From NCBI GenBank assembly GCA_048499805.1, contig JASNZF010000002.1, forward strand, positions 620,001 through 684,000: a stretch of DNA of 64,000 nt, in the 5' to 3' direction. Origin of the DNA: JAWXBA01 sp048499805 (GTDB taxonomy: Bacteria; Gemmatimonadota; Gemmatimonadetes; Gemmatimonadales; GWC2-71-9). The notes beneath the pieces were generated by a model. It searched no databases. It was not told where the DNA came from and saw only the letters and a list, made by a program, of their open reading frames with translations. Positions 6,697-14,798 of the stretch are shown piece by piece; positions within the stretch are counted from its first letter, which is position 1; every line of letters starts with the position of its first letter. The position numbers and the translations under genes were made by a program.

Positions 6697-8478
6697 ATGG
6701 TCCGACGCTTCACCACTCTCCTCCACCGGCAACGTCTGACCGTGCTCGTGGCCGGCGCCACCCTGGTGGCGCTCCCGGCCCCGTCCCACGCCCAGGCCCC
6801 GGCCCCCAGCGCCGGCTACCGGAACCACGCCGCGCTGACCAGCGCCATTGACTCGCTCCGCCGCGCCTTCCCGCGCCTGGTGGAGGTCTCCACCATCGCC
6901 ACCTCCCCCGGCGGCCGCGCGGTGCACGCCATCCGGCTCGGCAGTGGCGCCAACGTCGATGCCCGGCCCGCGCTGCTGATCCTCGCCAATGCCTACGGCC
7001 CCCACGTGGTCGGCTCCGAGATCGCCATCGGTACCCTGCAGCGGCTGGCTCGCGGATACGGCTCCGACCAGGCGGTGACCGCCCTGTTGGACAAGAGTAC
7101 GATCTACGTGATCCCCCGGATCAATCCCGACGCCGCCGAGGCGTTCTTCCGCCGCCCCTCGGGCGAACGGACCCTCTCCGACGGCACCCGCGACATGGAC
7201 AACGACGGCGCCATGAACGAGGACGGCCCCGACGATGTCAACGGCGACGGGATGATCACCATGATGCGGATCCTGGACCCCGCCGGCGACTGGCGCCCCG
7301 ACCCGACCGATCCGTTCCTGATGCGCCGGGCCGACGCCGTGAAGGGCGAGACCGGCGGCTGGCGCGTGATGGCCGAGGACCGCGACAACGACCAGGACCT
7401 CCAGTTCGGCGAGGACCCCGCCGGCGGCGTGGACCTGAACAAGAACTTCGCCCACGACTTCACTTTCTTCGGCGACGGCGGCGACCACCCGATGAGCGCC
7501 CCCGAGGTCCGCGGCGTGGCCGAGTTCGTCTCGGCCCACGGCAACATCGCCGCCGCCTACGTGCTGGGCCCCCAGGACAACCTGATGGACCCCTGGCGCA
7601 ACCGGCCCCAGGCCGGTGGCCCCCCACAGGGCACCTCGGCGGGCGGACCGTTCACCAGCATCCTGCGGCAGGATGAGTCGTACTACGTCGAGATCTCCGA
7701 TCGCTTCAAGAAGTCCACCGGCCTGACCCGCACCCCGCCCGCCGCAGCACTCGGCGGCGACGCGGCGACCTGGATGTACTACCATATGGGTCGCCTCTCC
7801 TTTGCCTCTCGTGGCTGGTGGGTTCCCGACGCTCCCAGGGATTCAGCCGCCGGTGGGCAGGGGGGCAGGGGGGCAGCGGGGCCGGGAACAACAGGGGGGC
7901 AGGGGGGCGGCGGGGCAGGAACTGCAGATCCTCTGGCCCAGGAGCGGAATGCGCTCAAGTGGCTCCAGGCCAATGACCCCTCGGCGATCGTCCCCTGGAC
8001 GGCGATCCAGCATCCCGACTTCCCGGGGCAGACGGTCGAGGTCGGCGGGATCCGTCCCTACGCCACGATGAACCCGCCGCGCGCCCTGCTCGACAGCGTG
8101 GTGACCAAGCATGCCCGGTTCATCACCGAGCTGGCCGGTCTCCTCCCCTCGATCGCGCTGCGCGAGGTGAAGGTGACGGCGCTGGGGCAGGGGACCTACC
8201 GGATCACCGCCCAGATCGCCAATACCGGCTACCTGCCGACCCTCTCCGCCATCGGCGGGCGGGCCCGCTGGCCGCGGCAGATCCGGGTGGACCTCAAGAC
8301 CGGCACCGGCCAGACGATCGTCGGCGGGCGCGGCATGCAGCAGGTCGGCGCCATCGCAGGCAGCGGCCGCTCCACCGAGCTCAGCTGGGTCGTGACCGGC
8401 AGCGCCGGATCGACGGTGACCCTCACCGCCGAGTCCCCGGTCGCCGGCAGCGCGTCCACCACCATCACCCTGCGTTGA
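6697..8478 (+). CDS. secreted M14-type carboxypeptidase homologue lacking its zinc site
   Basis: 593 aa with an N-terminal signal peptide (LTVLVAGATLVALPAPSHAQA). The ATG at 6697 is preceded by GGAG and gives a normal signal sequence, unlike upstream starts. The fold matches the next protein throughout: DxDNDG calcium-like loops (residues 167-186), a DLNKNF segment in place of the NRNW substrate-binding motif, and a C-terminal beta domain. The M14 zinc ligands are gone. Where its paralogue has H-x-x-E, this one has Tyr100-Gly-Pro-His103, the third ligand His is replaced around Gly291, and the catalytic Glu segment reads FASRGWW. It is probably a non-catalytic paralogue. A Gly-rich linker encoded by G-runs sits near residues 385-410. 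It is 11 bases upstream of the active paralogue and probably co-transcribed with it. Confidence 0.88.
   Translation: MVRRFTTLLHRQRLTVLVAGATLVALPAPSHAQAPAPSAGYRNHAALTSAIDSLRRAFPRLVEVSTIATSPGGRAVHAIRLGSGANVDARPALLILANAYGPHVVGSEIAIGTLQRLARGYGSDQAVTALLDKSTIYVIPRINPDAAEAFFRRPSGERTLSDGTRDMDNDGAMNEDGPDDVNGDGMITMMRILDPAGDWRPDPTDPFLMRRADAVKGETGGWRVMAEDRDNDQDLQFGEDPAGGVDLNKNFAHDFTFFGDGGDHPMSAPEVRGVAEFVSAHGNIAAAYVLGPQDNLMDPWRNRPQAGGPPQGTSAGGPFTSILRQDESYYVEISDRFKKSTGLTRTPPAAALGGDAATWMYYHMGRLSFASRGWWVPDAPRDSAAGGQGGRGAAGPGTTGGQGGGGAGTADPLAQERNALKWLQANDPSAIVPWTAIQHPDFPGQTVEVGGIRPYATMNPPRALLDSVVTKHARFITELAGLLPSIALREVKVTALGQGTYRITAQIANTGYLPTLSAIGGRARWPRQIRVDLKTGTGQTIVGGRGMQQVGAIAGSGRSTELSWVVTGSAGSTVTLTAESPVAGSASTTITLR
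7853..7919 (+). repeat. G-run simple repeat inside the M14 homologue
   Basis: Repeats of CAGGGGGG and related units (five tracts of four to six G plus several of three) encode a Gly/Ala linker. The tracts satisfy the simple G-quadruplex pattern on the + strand. Indel-prone DNA that happens to stay in frame. Confidence 0.7.
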
Positions 8479-8489
8479 GGACCCGGAAG

Positions 8490-10262
8490 ATGACCCTGAC
8501 TTCGACCCTCCGAGGCCTCGCCGTCGCGGCACTGTTCGCCGTGCCCGCACCCGCGCAGGCCCAGATGAACCCGCTCAGCAACCTCGCGGCCGTCGGCGCC
8601 CCGCGCGACCCGAAGGTCAAGATCACCTTTGACCGCTACTACGACCACGCCGCCGTCGGCGAGATCGGCCGGATGCTCCAGGCCGCCCACCCCGACCGCT
8701 GCAAGCTCTCCTCGATCGGCAAGAGCACCGAGGGGCGCGACCTGTGGATGATCACCGTCTCCAACTTCAAGGTCGGCGACGCCGACAAGAAGCCGGCGAT
8801 GTACATCGACGGCAACATCCACTCGAACGAGATCCAGGGCACCGAGACGGCGCTCTACACCGCCTGGTACCTCTGCGAGATGGCGCCGCAGGTGGCATGG
8901 ATCGACACCCTGCTGACCCAGCGGACGTTCTACATCGTCCCGACGATCAATCCGGACGCCCGGGACAACTTCCTCAAGCAGCCGAACACCGGCTCGTCGC
9001 CGCGCTCGGGCAACGCCCCCCGCGACAACGACGGCGACGGCCTGATCGACGAGGATAGCTTCGACGACCTGAACGGCGACGGCCACGTCACCCAGATGCG
9101 CCGCCGCAGCCGCCTGGGCAACATGGTGACCAGCCCGGTGGACCCCCGCCTGATGGTGCCCGCGCTCAAGGGGCAGCAGGGCGAGTGGGAGATCCTGGGC
9201 CAGGAAGGGTTCGACAACGACGGCGACGGCCGGGTCAACGAGGACGGCATCGCCGGCTCCTACGACCCGAACCGCAACTGGCCGTGGCGCTGGATGCCGC
9301 AGTACGTGCAGGGCGGCTCCGACATGTACCCCACGTCGCTGGTCGAGACCCAGAATGTGATCAATTTCGTCAAGAGCCGGCCGAACATCGCCGGCGCCCA
9401 GAGCTACCACAACAGCGGCGGCATGCTGCTCCGCGGTCCCGGGATGCAGCAGGACGAGTATCGCCCCCAGGACGTGCAAGTCTTTGACGCACTCGGCGCC
9501 GTCGGCGAGCGAATCCTCCCCGGCTACCGCTACATGGTGGTCTGGAAGGACCTCTACACCGTCTGGGGCGGCGAGCTGGACTGGTTCTACGGTGCCCGCG
9601 GGATCCTGACCTTCAGCAACGAGCTCTGGACCCCGTTCAAGTACTTCGAGACGGCGGAGCGGGACGACAACCCCAACGACCGGATCGAGTACGAGTTCGA
9701 CCGGCTGCTCCTCTTCGGCGAGGCGTTCGTGCCGTGGACCAAGGTGCAGCACCCGCAGTTCGGCGAGGTCGAGGTCGGAGGCATGAAGAAGCAGTACGGC
9801 CGCGCCGTGCCGGGCTTCCTGCTGCCCGCCGAGAGCCACCGGAACATGGCGTTCACGGTGTTCCAGGCGAGCGAGATGCCGCTGGTGCAGATCGATTCGA
9901 TCGCGGTGAAGAGCCTGGGCAACGGCCTCTCCGAGGTGACGGCGATCATCGGCAACCCGAAGCTGGCGCCGACCCACACCCAGCAGGACGTGGAGAACAA
10001 CATCTCCCGGCCCAACTGGATCTCGCTCGAGGGCGGGGAAGTCACCGCCGGGTTCGTCATGAGCGGCGGCGGCGGCGGGTTCTTCGGGGGTGGCGATCCG
10101 GTCGGCGTCGAGCAGAAGGTGCGGCCGGCCCGGATCAACGTGGCGAACATCCCGGGGCAGGGGAGCGTCACGGTGCGGTGGATCGTCCGGGGCAACGGAC
10201 CGTTCACGGTCATCGCCGATTCGCCGAAGGGCGGGATGGCGCGGGCCACGACGGGGCGGTAA
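8490..10262 (+). CDS. secreted zinc carboxypeptidase, M14 family
   Basis: 590 aa with a signal peptide (residues 1-25, ending PAPAQAQ). The M14 zinc site is complete: His111-x-x-Glu114 in NIHSNEIQG and His307 in SYHNSGG. NRNW (261-264) is the substrate-carboxylate binding segment and Glu378 in TFSNELW is the likely catalytic base. Two DNDGDG-type loops (near 179 and 242) resemble calcium sites. About 200 C-terminal residues form a beta-rich domain. The enzyme should cleave C-terminal residues from peptides outside the cytoplasm. The ATG at 8490 has GGAAG upstream and is preferred over a TTG at 8475. It forms a tandem pair with the zinc-less paralogue. Followed by a palindrome-rich spacer that may end transcription. 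Confidence 0.92.
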   Translation: MTLTSTLRGLAVAALFAVPAPAQAQMNPLSNLAAVGAPRDPKVKITFDRYYDHAAVGEIGRMLQAAHPDRCKLSSIGKSTEGRDLWMITVSNFKVGDADKKPAMYIDGNIHSNEIQGTETALYTAWYLCEMAPQVAWIDTLLTQRTFYIVPTINPDARDNFLKQPNTGSSPRSGNAPRDNDGDGLIDEDSFDDLNGDGHVTQMRRRSRLGNMVTSPVDPRLMVPALKGQQGEWEILGQEGFDNDGDGRVNEDGIAGSYDPNRNWPWRWMPQYVQGGSDMYPTSLVETQNVINFVKSRPNIAGAQSYHNSGGMLLRGPGMQQDEYRPQDVQVFDALGAVGERILPGYRYMVVWKDLYTVWGGELDWFYGARGILTFSNELWTPFKYFETAERDDNPNDRIEYEFDRLLLFGEAFVPWTKVQHPQFGEVEVGGMKKQYGRAVPGFLLPAESHRNMAFTVFQASEMPLVQIDSIAVKSLGNGLSEVTAIIGNPKLAPTHTQQDVENNISRPNWISLEGGEVTAGFVMSGGGGGFFGGGDPVGVEQKVRPARINVANIPGQGSVTVRWIVRGNGPFTVIADSPKGGMARATTGR

Positions 10263-10400
10263 ACCCCGCCTCGTCGGGACCGGGTGCAGGGGCCGGGCAT
10301 GCCCGGCCCCTGCACATCCACCGGGCGTTTGCCCGGACATGGTTCGATCGCGTTGACCGGTTGGGGCCGATTCCAATCGGCCCGATGGATCCGATGCAAC

Positions 10401-10620
10401 CATGGCCCCCGTGATGCGGGGGCCGTTGGTTTGTGGGGAACGGATTGGCGCACGCCCGGTCAGGGCCGGGCACGCCCGGCCCCTGCTGCGGGCACCCCAA
10501 ACCCGGATTCATGCCCCATGGCCCCCGCGATGCGGGGGCCGTTGGTTTTTGGCGGGACGGATTGGTGCCGGGGCCGGGCACGCCCGGTCAGGGCCGGGCA
10601 CGCCCGGCCCCTACTACGGG
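10401..10620. repeat. two tandem copies of a roughly 115-bp unit
   Basis: The block starting CATGGCCCCCG at 10401 recurs at 10517. Each copy contains a GGCCCCCG hairpin followed by GTTGGTTT, then CGGATTGG, then one or more GGGCCGGGCACGCCCGG palindromes. The hairpin plus T-rich tail of the second copy (10520-10550) looks like an intrinsic terminator. Confidence 0.7.
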
Positions 10621-10758
10621 ATTCTGGGGTCGGGATCGCACCGCCGGGACAAGGACTCCGGGCCGATTGGAATCGGCCCCTGCCATCGCACTGGCGCCGG
10701 GTTGTCCACCCCGGGGGGTTGACCCGGAGCCCCGCCCCGGTTTTCTACTGTACCAACG

Positions 10759-10780
10759 GAACCCCGGTCCCCCGGGGTTC
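10759..10780 (+). promoter_or_regulatory. hairpin upstream of topA
   Basis: GAACCCCGG and CCGGGGTTC pair over a four-base loop 60 bases before the topA start. It lies in the presumed leader; there is no U-run, so an attenuator is not indicated. TTGACC at 10719-10724 could be the -35 box. Confidence 0.35.
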
Positions 10781-10840
10781 AATCGTCAGGGGGGGCGCCA
10801 TCCGGACCCCTCCGATCAGTCATCCAGCGGTCGGAGTGTC

Positions 10841-13432
10841 ATGGCAAGCCTGGTCATCGTCGAATCGCCCACCAAGGCGCGCACCATCAGGGGTTTCCTC
10901 CCCAAGGGATACACGGTGGAGGCCTCCATGGGGCACGTCCGCGACCTCCCCGACCGGGCCTCCGAGATCCCGGCCAAGTACAAGGGGGAGGAGTGGGCCC
11001 GCCTGGGCGTGAACGTCGATGCCAACTTCGAGCCGCTCTACATTGTCCCCGCCGACAAGAAAAAGGTCGTCAAGGCCCTCAAGGACAAGCTGAAGGACGT
11101 CGACGAGCTGATCCTCGCGACCGACGAAGACCGCGAGGGCGAGAGCATCTCCTGGCACCTGCTGGAGCTCCTCAATCCCAAGGTCCCCGTCAAGCGGATG
11201 GTCTTCCACGAGATCACCAAGGAGGCGATCCGCGAGGCGCTGGAGCACACCCGCGACGTGGATGACTCCCTGGTCCGCGCCCAGGAGACCCGCCGGATCC
11301 TCGACCGCCTGGTGGGCTACACCCTCTCGCCGCTGCTCTGGAAGAAGATCGCCTTCGGCCTCTCGGCCGGCCGGGTGCAGTCGGTGGCGGTGCGCCTCCT
11401 GGTGCTCCGCGAGCGCGAGCGCCGGGCCTTCCGCGCCGGCACCTACTGGGACCTGACCGCCTCGCTCCGGCACCTGGGGCAGGGGTTCGAGGCCCAGCTC
11501 CAGACCCTCAAGGGCGCCCGGATCGCCACCGGCAAGGACTTCGACGAGGCCACCGGCCAGCTCAAGAAGGGGAGCAAGGTCGTCCTGCTCAACCAGGAGG
11601 ACGCCGAGGCGCTGCGCGGCCAGGTGGCCGATGGGACCTGGACCGTCACCGCCAACGAGGAGAAGCCCTCGATCCGGCGGCCCGCCCCCCCGTTCACCAC
11701 CAGTACCCTGCAGCAGGAATCCAACCGGAAGCTCCGGCTCAGCGCCCGCGACACGATGCGGGTCGCCCAGAGTCTCTACGAGCAGGGCTATATCACCTAC
11801 ATGCGGACCGACTCGGTGGCCCTCTCCGGCCAGGCCATCAGCGCCGCCCGGGCCTGCGTCGAGGACCTCTACGGCTCGGCCTTCCTGCCCAAGGAGCCGC
11901 GCCGCTACTCCAACAAGAGCGCCTCCGCCCAGGAGGCCCACGAGGCGATCCGTCCCGCCGGCTCCACCTTCCGGACCCCGGCCGACACCGGGCTCACCGG
12001 CCGCGACGCCGCCCTCTACGACCTGATCTGGAAGCGCACCGTCGCCTGCCAGATGGCCGACGCCCGGCAGACCGCGATCGTGGTGGACATCTCCGTCGGC
12101 GACGCGGTCTTCCGGGCCACCGGCAAGCGGATCGACTTCGCCGGCTTCCTGCGCGCCTACGTCGAGGGATCGGACGATCCCGAGGCCGACCTGGCCGAGA
12201 AGGAAGTGATCCTCCCGCTCCTCAAGGTCGGCGACACCCCGACCTGCGAGAAGCTCGAGGCCGTCAGCCACGTGACCCAGCCGCCGGCCCGCTTCACCGA
12301 GGCGTCGCTGGTCAAGGAGCTGGAGGAGGACGGCGTCGGCCGGCCCAGCACCTATGCCAGCATCATCGGCACGATCATCGAGCGGGGCTACGCCCAGAAG
12401 CAGGGGCAGGCGCTGGTGCCGAGCTACACCGCCTTTGCCACAACCGGTCTGCTCGAGACCCACTTCCCGCACCTGGTGGACACCAAGTTCACCTCGAAGA
12501 TGGAACACACCCTCGACGAGATCGCCGAGGGCGAGGTCGAGTGGCTGCCCTACCTCAAGACCTTCTACACCGGCAAGGACGGGCTCCGGCAGCAGGTGGC
12601 GGAGCACGAGAAGCAGATCGATCCCGCCCAGGCGCGGACGATCGACCTCGACGGGCTGCCCGACGCCAAGATCCGGATCGGCCGCTTCGGGCCCTACGCC
12701 GAGGTGATGCGCGACGGCGAGGTGGTCCGGGCGTCGATTCCCCTGGACGTGGCGCCGGCCGACCTGGCGATGTCCGACCTCGAGAAGGCGGTCAAGCAGA
12801 AGCTCGAGGGCCCCGACCAGCTCGGCGTCCACCCCGAGAGCGGCGAGACGATCTACATCCTCACCGGGCAGTACGGCCCCTACGTGCAGCTGGGCGAGGT
12901 GGTCGAGGGCGGGCCCAAGCCCAAGCGCGCCTCGCTGCCCAAGGGGATCACCCCCGAGACGATGACCCTCGACATGGCGGTCGGCCTCCTGGCGCTGCCC
13001 CGCAACCTCGGCAATCACCCCGAGACCGGGGCCAAGGTGATGGCGGGGCTGGGACGGTTCGGGCCCTACATCGTCCACGACCAGGGCAAGGACGGCAAGG
13101 ACTACCGCAGCATCAAGGGCGAGGATGACGTGCTCACCATCCAGCTGCCCCGGGCGCTGGAACTCCTGGCCCAGCCCAAGCAGGGCCGCGGCCGGCGCGC
13201 CGCCGCCAAGCCGCTCAAGGAGATCGGCGCACACCCGGCCGACAAGGAGCCAATCAACCTGCATGACGGCCAGTACGGGCCGTACGTCAAGCACGGCAAG
13301 GTCAGCGCCTCGATCCCCAAGGGCCGCGACCCGATGACGGTGACGCTCGAGGAGGCGGTCGAGCTGCTCGCTGCCAAGGCCGGCGCCCCCAAGCGCACCA
13401 AGCGTCGCGCCACCAAGAGTCGCGCACGCTGA
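10841..13432 (+). CDS. topA: DNA topoisomerase I
   Basis: 863 aa, type IA topoisomerase that relaxes negatively supercoiled DNA through a transient 5'-phosphotyrosine. The Toprim domain starts with VIVESPTKA and includes DREGE; the catalytic Tyr320 lies in TYMRTDS. The C-terminal region has no zinc-finger cysteines. It carries repeated segments around GPYV/GPYA and LPKGI motifs and ends in a Lys/Arg tail, as in many non-enterobacterial TopA proteins. The ATG at 10841 gives MASLVIVESPT, the normal family start; the frame is open upstream, but that part is the palindromic spacer. The lipid kinase frame begins within its last codons. Confidence 0.97.
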   Translation: MASLVIVESPTKARTIRGFLPKGYTVEASMGHVRDLPDRASEIPAKYKGEEWARLGVNVDANFEPLYIVPADKKKVVKALKDKLKDVDELILATDEDREGESISWHLLELLNPKVPVKRMVFHEITKEAIREALEHTRDVDDSLVRAQETRRILDRLVGYTLSPLLWKKIAFGLSAGRVQSVAVRLLVLRERERRAFRAGTYWDLTASLRHLGQGFEAQLQTLKGARIATGKDFDEATGQLKKGSKVVLLNQEDAEALRGQVADGTWTVTANEEKPSIRRPAPPFTTSTLQQESNRKLRLSARDTMRVAQSLYEQGYITYMRTDSVALSGQAISAARACVEDLYGSAFLPKEPRRYSNKSASAQEAHEAIRPAGSTFRTPADTGLTGRDAALYDLIWKRTVACQMADARQTAIVVDISVGDAVFRATGKRIDFAGFLRAYVEGSDDPEADLAEKEVILPLLKVGDTPTCEKLEAVSHVTQPPARFTEASLVKELEEDGVGRPSTYASIIGTIIERGYAQKQGQALVPSYTAFATTGLLETHFPHLVDTKFTSKMEHTLDEIAEGEVEWLPYLKTFYTGKDGLRQQVAEHEKQIDPAQARTIDLDGLPDAKIRIGRFGPYAEVMRDGEVVRASIPLDVAPADLAMSDLEKAVKQKLEGPDQLGVHPESGETIYILTGQYGPYVQLGEVVEGGPKPKRASLPKGITPETMTLDMAVGLLALPRNLGNHPETGAKVMAGLGRFGPYIVHDQGKDGKDYRSIKGEDDVLTIQLPRALELLAQPKQGRGRRAAAKPLKEIGAHPADKEPINLHDGQYGPYVKHGKVSASIPKGRDPMTVTLEEAVELLAAKAGAPKRTKRRATKSRAR

Positions 13433-14367
13433 TCCACGTCGTCGTCAACCCGACCGGCGGCTCGGGCCGAACCCAGAGGATCTGGGATCGTGCCGGGCCG
13501 CTTTTTCGTGCCCGCCACCCCGGCCTCCTGGTCCACACCACCCGCGGCCGCCGCTCGGCGGTCGAGATCGCCAGCCAGCTCGCCAGCGGCGGGCCCGACA
13601 GCGTCGTCGTCGCGGTGGGCGGCGACGGGACGGTGCACGAGGTGGCCAACGGCCTGCTGCGCGGCGGACAGGGGCGCCCGGCCCCGGCGATGGCGGTGCT
13701 CCCCGCCGGCTCCGGCAACGACTTCGCCAGGCAGATGGGGTACAGCCGGGACCCCGGGGTGCTCCTCGACCGGCTGGCCACCGGGGCCACCCGCCGGATC
13801 GATGTTGGCCACCTCGCCTGGCCGGGCGGCGAGGAGTGGTTCGCCAACGGGTCGTCGTGCGGCTTCACCGCCGCCGCCAACCGGTTGACCGACGCGCCCG
13901 GGGTCCGCCACGGCCGGTTGGCCTACACCCTGGGCGGGATCCGGGCGATCCTGGCCCACCGGGACTACCAGCTGCGGATCGGGCTGGATGGCCGCGAGCC
14001 GGAGCCGGTCCGTATCGGGACCGTGGTGATGGCCAATGGCGCCTGGTTCGGGGCCGGGATGCACGTGGCGCCGGGCGCCAGGGTGGATGACGGGCGGTTC
14101 ACCCTCCTCACGGTGGCGGGGGCGGGGCGGCTCCGGCTGCTGGGCATGCTCGCCGGGGTCTTCGGGGGGTGGCACGTCCGGTCCCGCGCGGTCCGGCTCC
14201 AGCTGGTCGGTGCGGTGCGCCTGGAGTGGGAGGGCGAGCTCCCGTTCGAGGCCGACGGGGAGCCGGTCGCGGCGCGGTCGCCGGTGGTGGCGACGCTGCA
14301 TCCGGGGGTGCTCCGGATGGCGGGCGTGGCGGGTGGGAGCGTTGATTCCGGGCCGGTTTCCGGGTAA
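13429..14367 (+). CDS. diacylglycerol/lipid kinase family protein (YegS-like)
   Basis: About 312 aa. The DAGK catalytic signature is clear: VNPTGGSGR near the N-terminus, VAVGGDGTVHEVANGL, then PAGSGNDFAR. The family phosphorylates lipids such as diacylglycerol, sphingoid bases or undecaprenol on the inner membrane face. No ATG precedes the nucleotide-binding motif in frame, so the first 60 residues require a non-standard start. The best fit is CTG at 13429, overlapping the topA stop, which would read LIHVVVNP. An ATG-only call at 13615 or so would cut off the nucleotide-binding glycines and is wrong. Confidence 0.85.
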   Translation: MIHVVVNPTGGSGRTQRIWDRAGPLFRARHPGLLVHTTRGRRSAVEIASQLASGGPDSVVVAVGGDGTVHEVANGLLRGGQGRPAPAMAVLPAGSGNDFARQMGYSRDPGVLLDRLATGATRRIDVGHLAWPGGEEWFANGSSCGFTAAANRLTDAPGVRHGRLAYTLGGIRAILAHRDYQLRIGLDGREPEPVRIGTVVMANGAWFGAGMHVAPGARVDDGRFTLLTVAGAGRLRLLGMLAGVFGGWHVRSRAVRLQLVGAVRLEWEGELPFEADGEPVAARSPVVATLHPGVLRMAGVAGGSVDSGPVSG

Positions 14368-14384
14368 GTTGCCGCCCCGAACAG

Positions 14385-14471
14385 GGACAGATGGCCGAGT
14401 GGTTTAAGGCGCACGCCTGGAAAGCGTGTGTGCGTGAAAGCGTACCGCGGGTTCGAATCCCGCTCTGTCCG
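14385..14471 (+). tRNA. tRNA-Ser (GGA anticodon)
   Basis: An 87-nt cloverleaf. The acceptor GGACAGA pairs with TCTGTCC; the anticodon stem CACGC/GCGTG holds loop CTGGAAA with anticodon GGA; a long variable arm (TGTGCGTGAAAGCGTAC) marks it as class II; the T arm is CGCGGGTTCGAATCCCGC. The discriminator is G and CCA is not encoded. It reads UCC and UCU. Confidence 0.97.
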
Positions 14472-14478
14472 TCCTTAC

Positions 14479-14700
14479 GCGGGAACTGTTGGGTCCCGAT
14501 GTGGTTGAAGGTCCCGAGCATGGTAAGCGGGAACTGTACAGTTCTGATGTGGTTCAGGTCCCCTGGCATGGTAAGCGGGAACTGCGTTTCCCCATTCGGG
14601 AGCAGTTCCCGCTTGTCGTTTCTGTGAACCAGAAGGCTTTTCCCGCTTACCATACTGGGAACCATTGCGTGAACGGCGCCGTACAGTTCCCGCTTACTGG
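14479..14700. repeat. 48-bp tandem repeats with inverted partners
   Basis: Two 48-bp units (14479-14526 and 14527-14574) start GCGGGAACTGT, share GATGTGGTT and end GCATGGTAA. A third unit begins at 14575 but diverges and forms a hairpin with CAGTTCCCGC at 14603-14612. Further inverted copies of the same core lie at 14639-14652 and 14681-14696. The rest of 14472-14798 shows no gene. Confidence 0.75.
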
Positions 14701-14762
14701 TTTGCGGGGCCTGCCACGCCTGGGGGGCCAGACTGTGGGGAACCGATCCCCCCCGACCGTCG

Positions 14763-14768
14763 TATACT
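14763..14768 (+). promoter_or_regulatory. possible -10 box of msrPQ
   Basis: TATACT, 30 bases before the msrP start. No convincing -35 hexamer is seen 17 bases upstream, so support is weak. Confidence 0.3.
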
Positions 14769-14798
14769 TACTACAAGACGCCAACTGACGGGGTAGCC

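Larger units (their letters stand above)
10263..10840. repeat. palindrome-rich intergenic spacer
   Basis: 578 bases with no protein-like frame. At least seven inverted repeats lie here: a perfect 32-nt palindrome at 10284-10315; CCGGGC/GCCCGG at 10321-10336; GGGCCGATTCCAATCGGCCC at 10364-10383 and its sibling GGGCCGATTGGAATCGGCCC at 10660-10679; GGCCCCCG/GCGGGGGCC hairpins at 10404-10424 and 10520-10540; GGGCCGGGCACGCCCGGCCC at 10463-10482 and 10591-10610. Some probably act as terminators for the peptidase operon. The repetition suggests a REP-like family. Confidence 0.75.

Noticed and set aside
10433..10840. N-terminal extension of topA to an ATG at 10433
   Set aside because: The extension is the translated palindromic spacer; the family start is at 10841.
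10820..13294. 824-codon open frame antisense to topA
   Set aside because: Low-complexity Val/Gly/Leu/His-rich translation typical of the antisense of GC-rich codons; topA is certain on the other strand.
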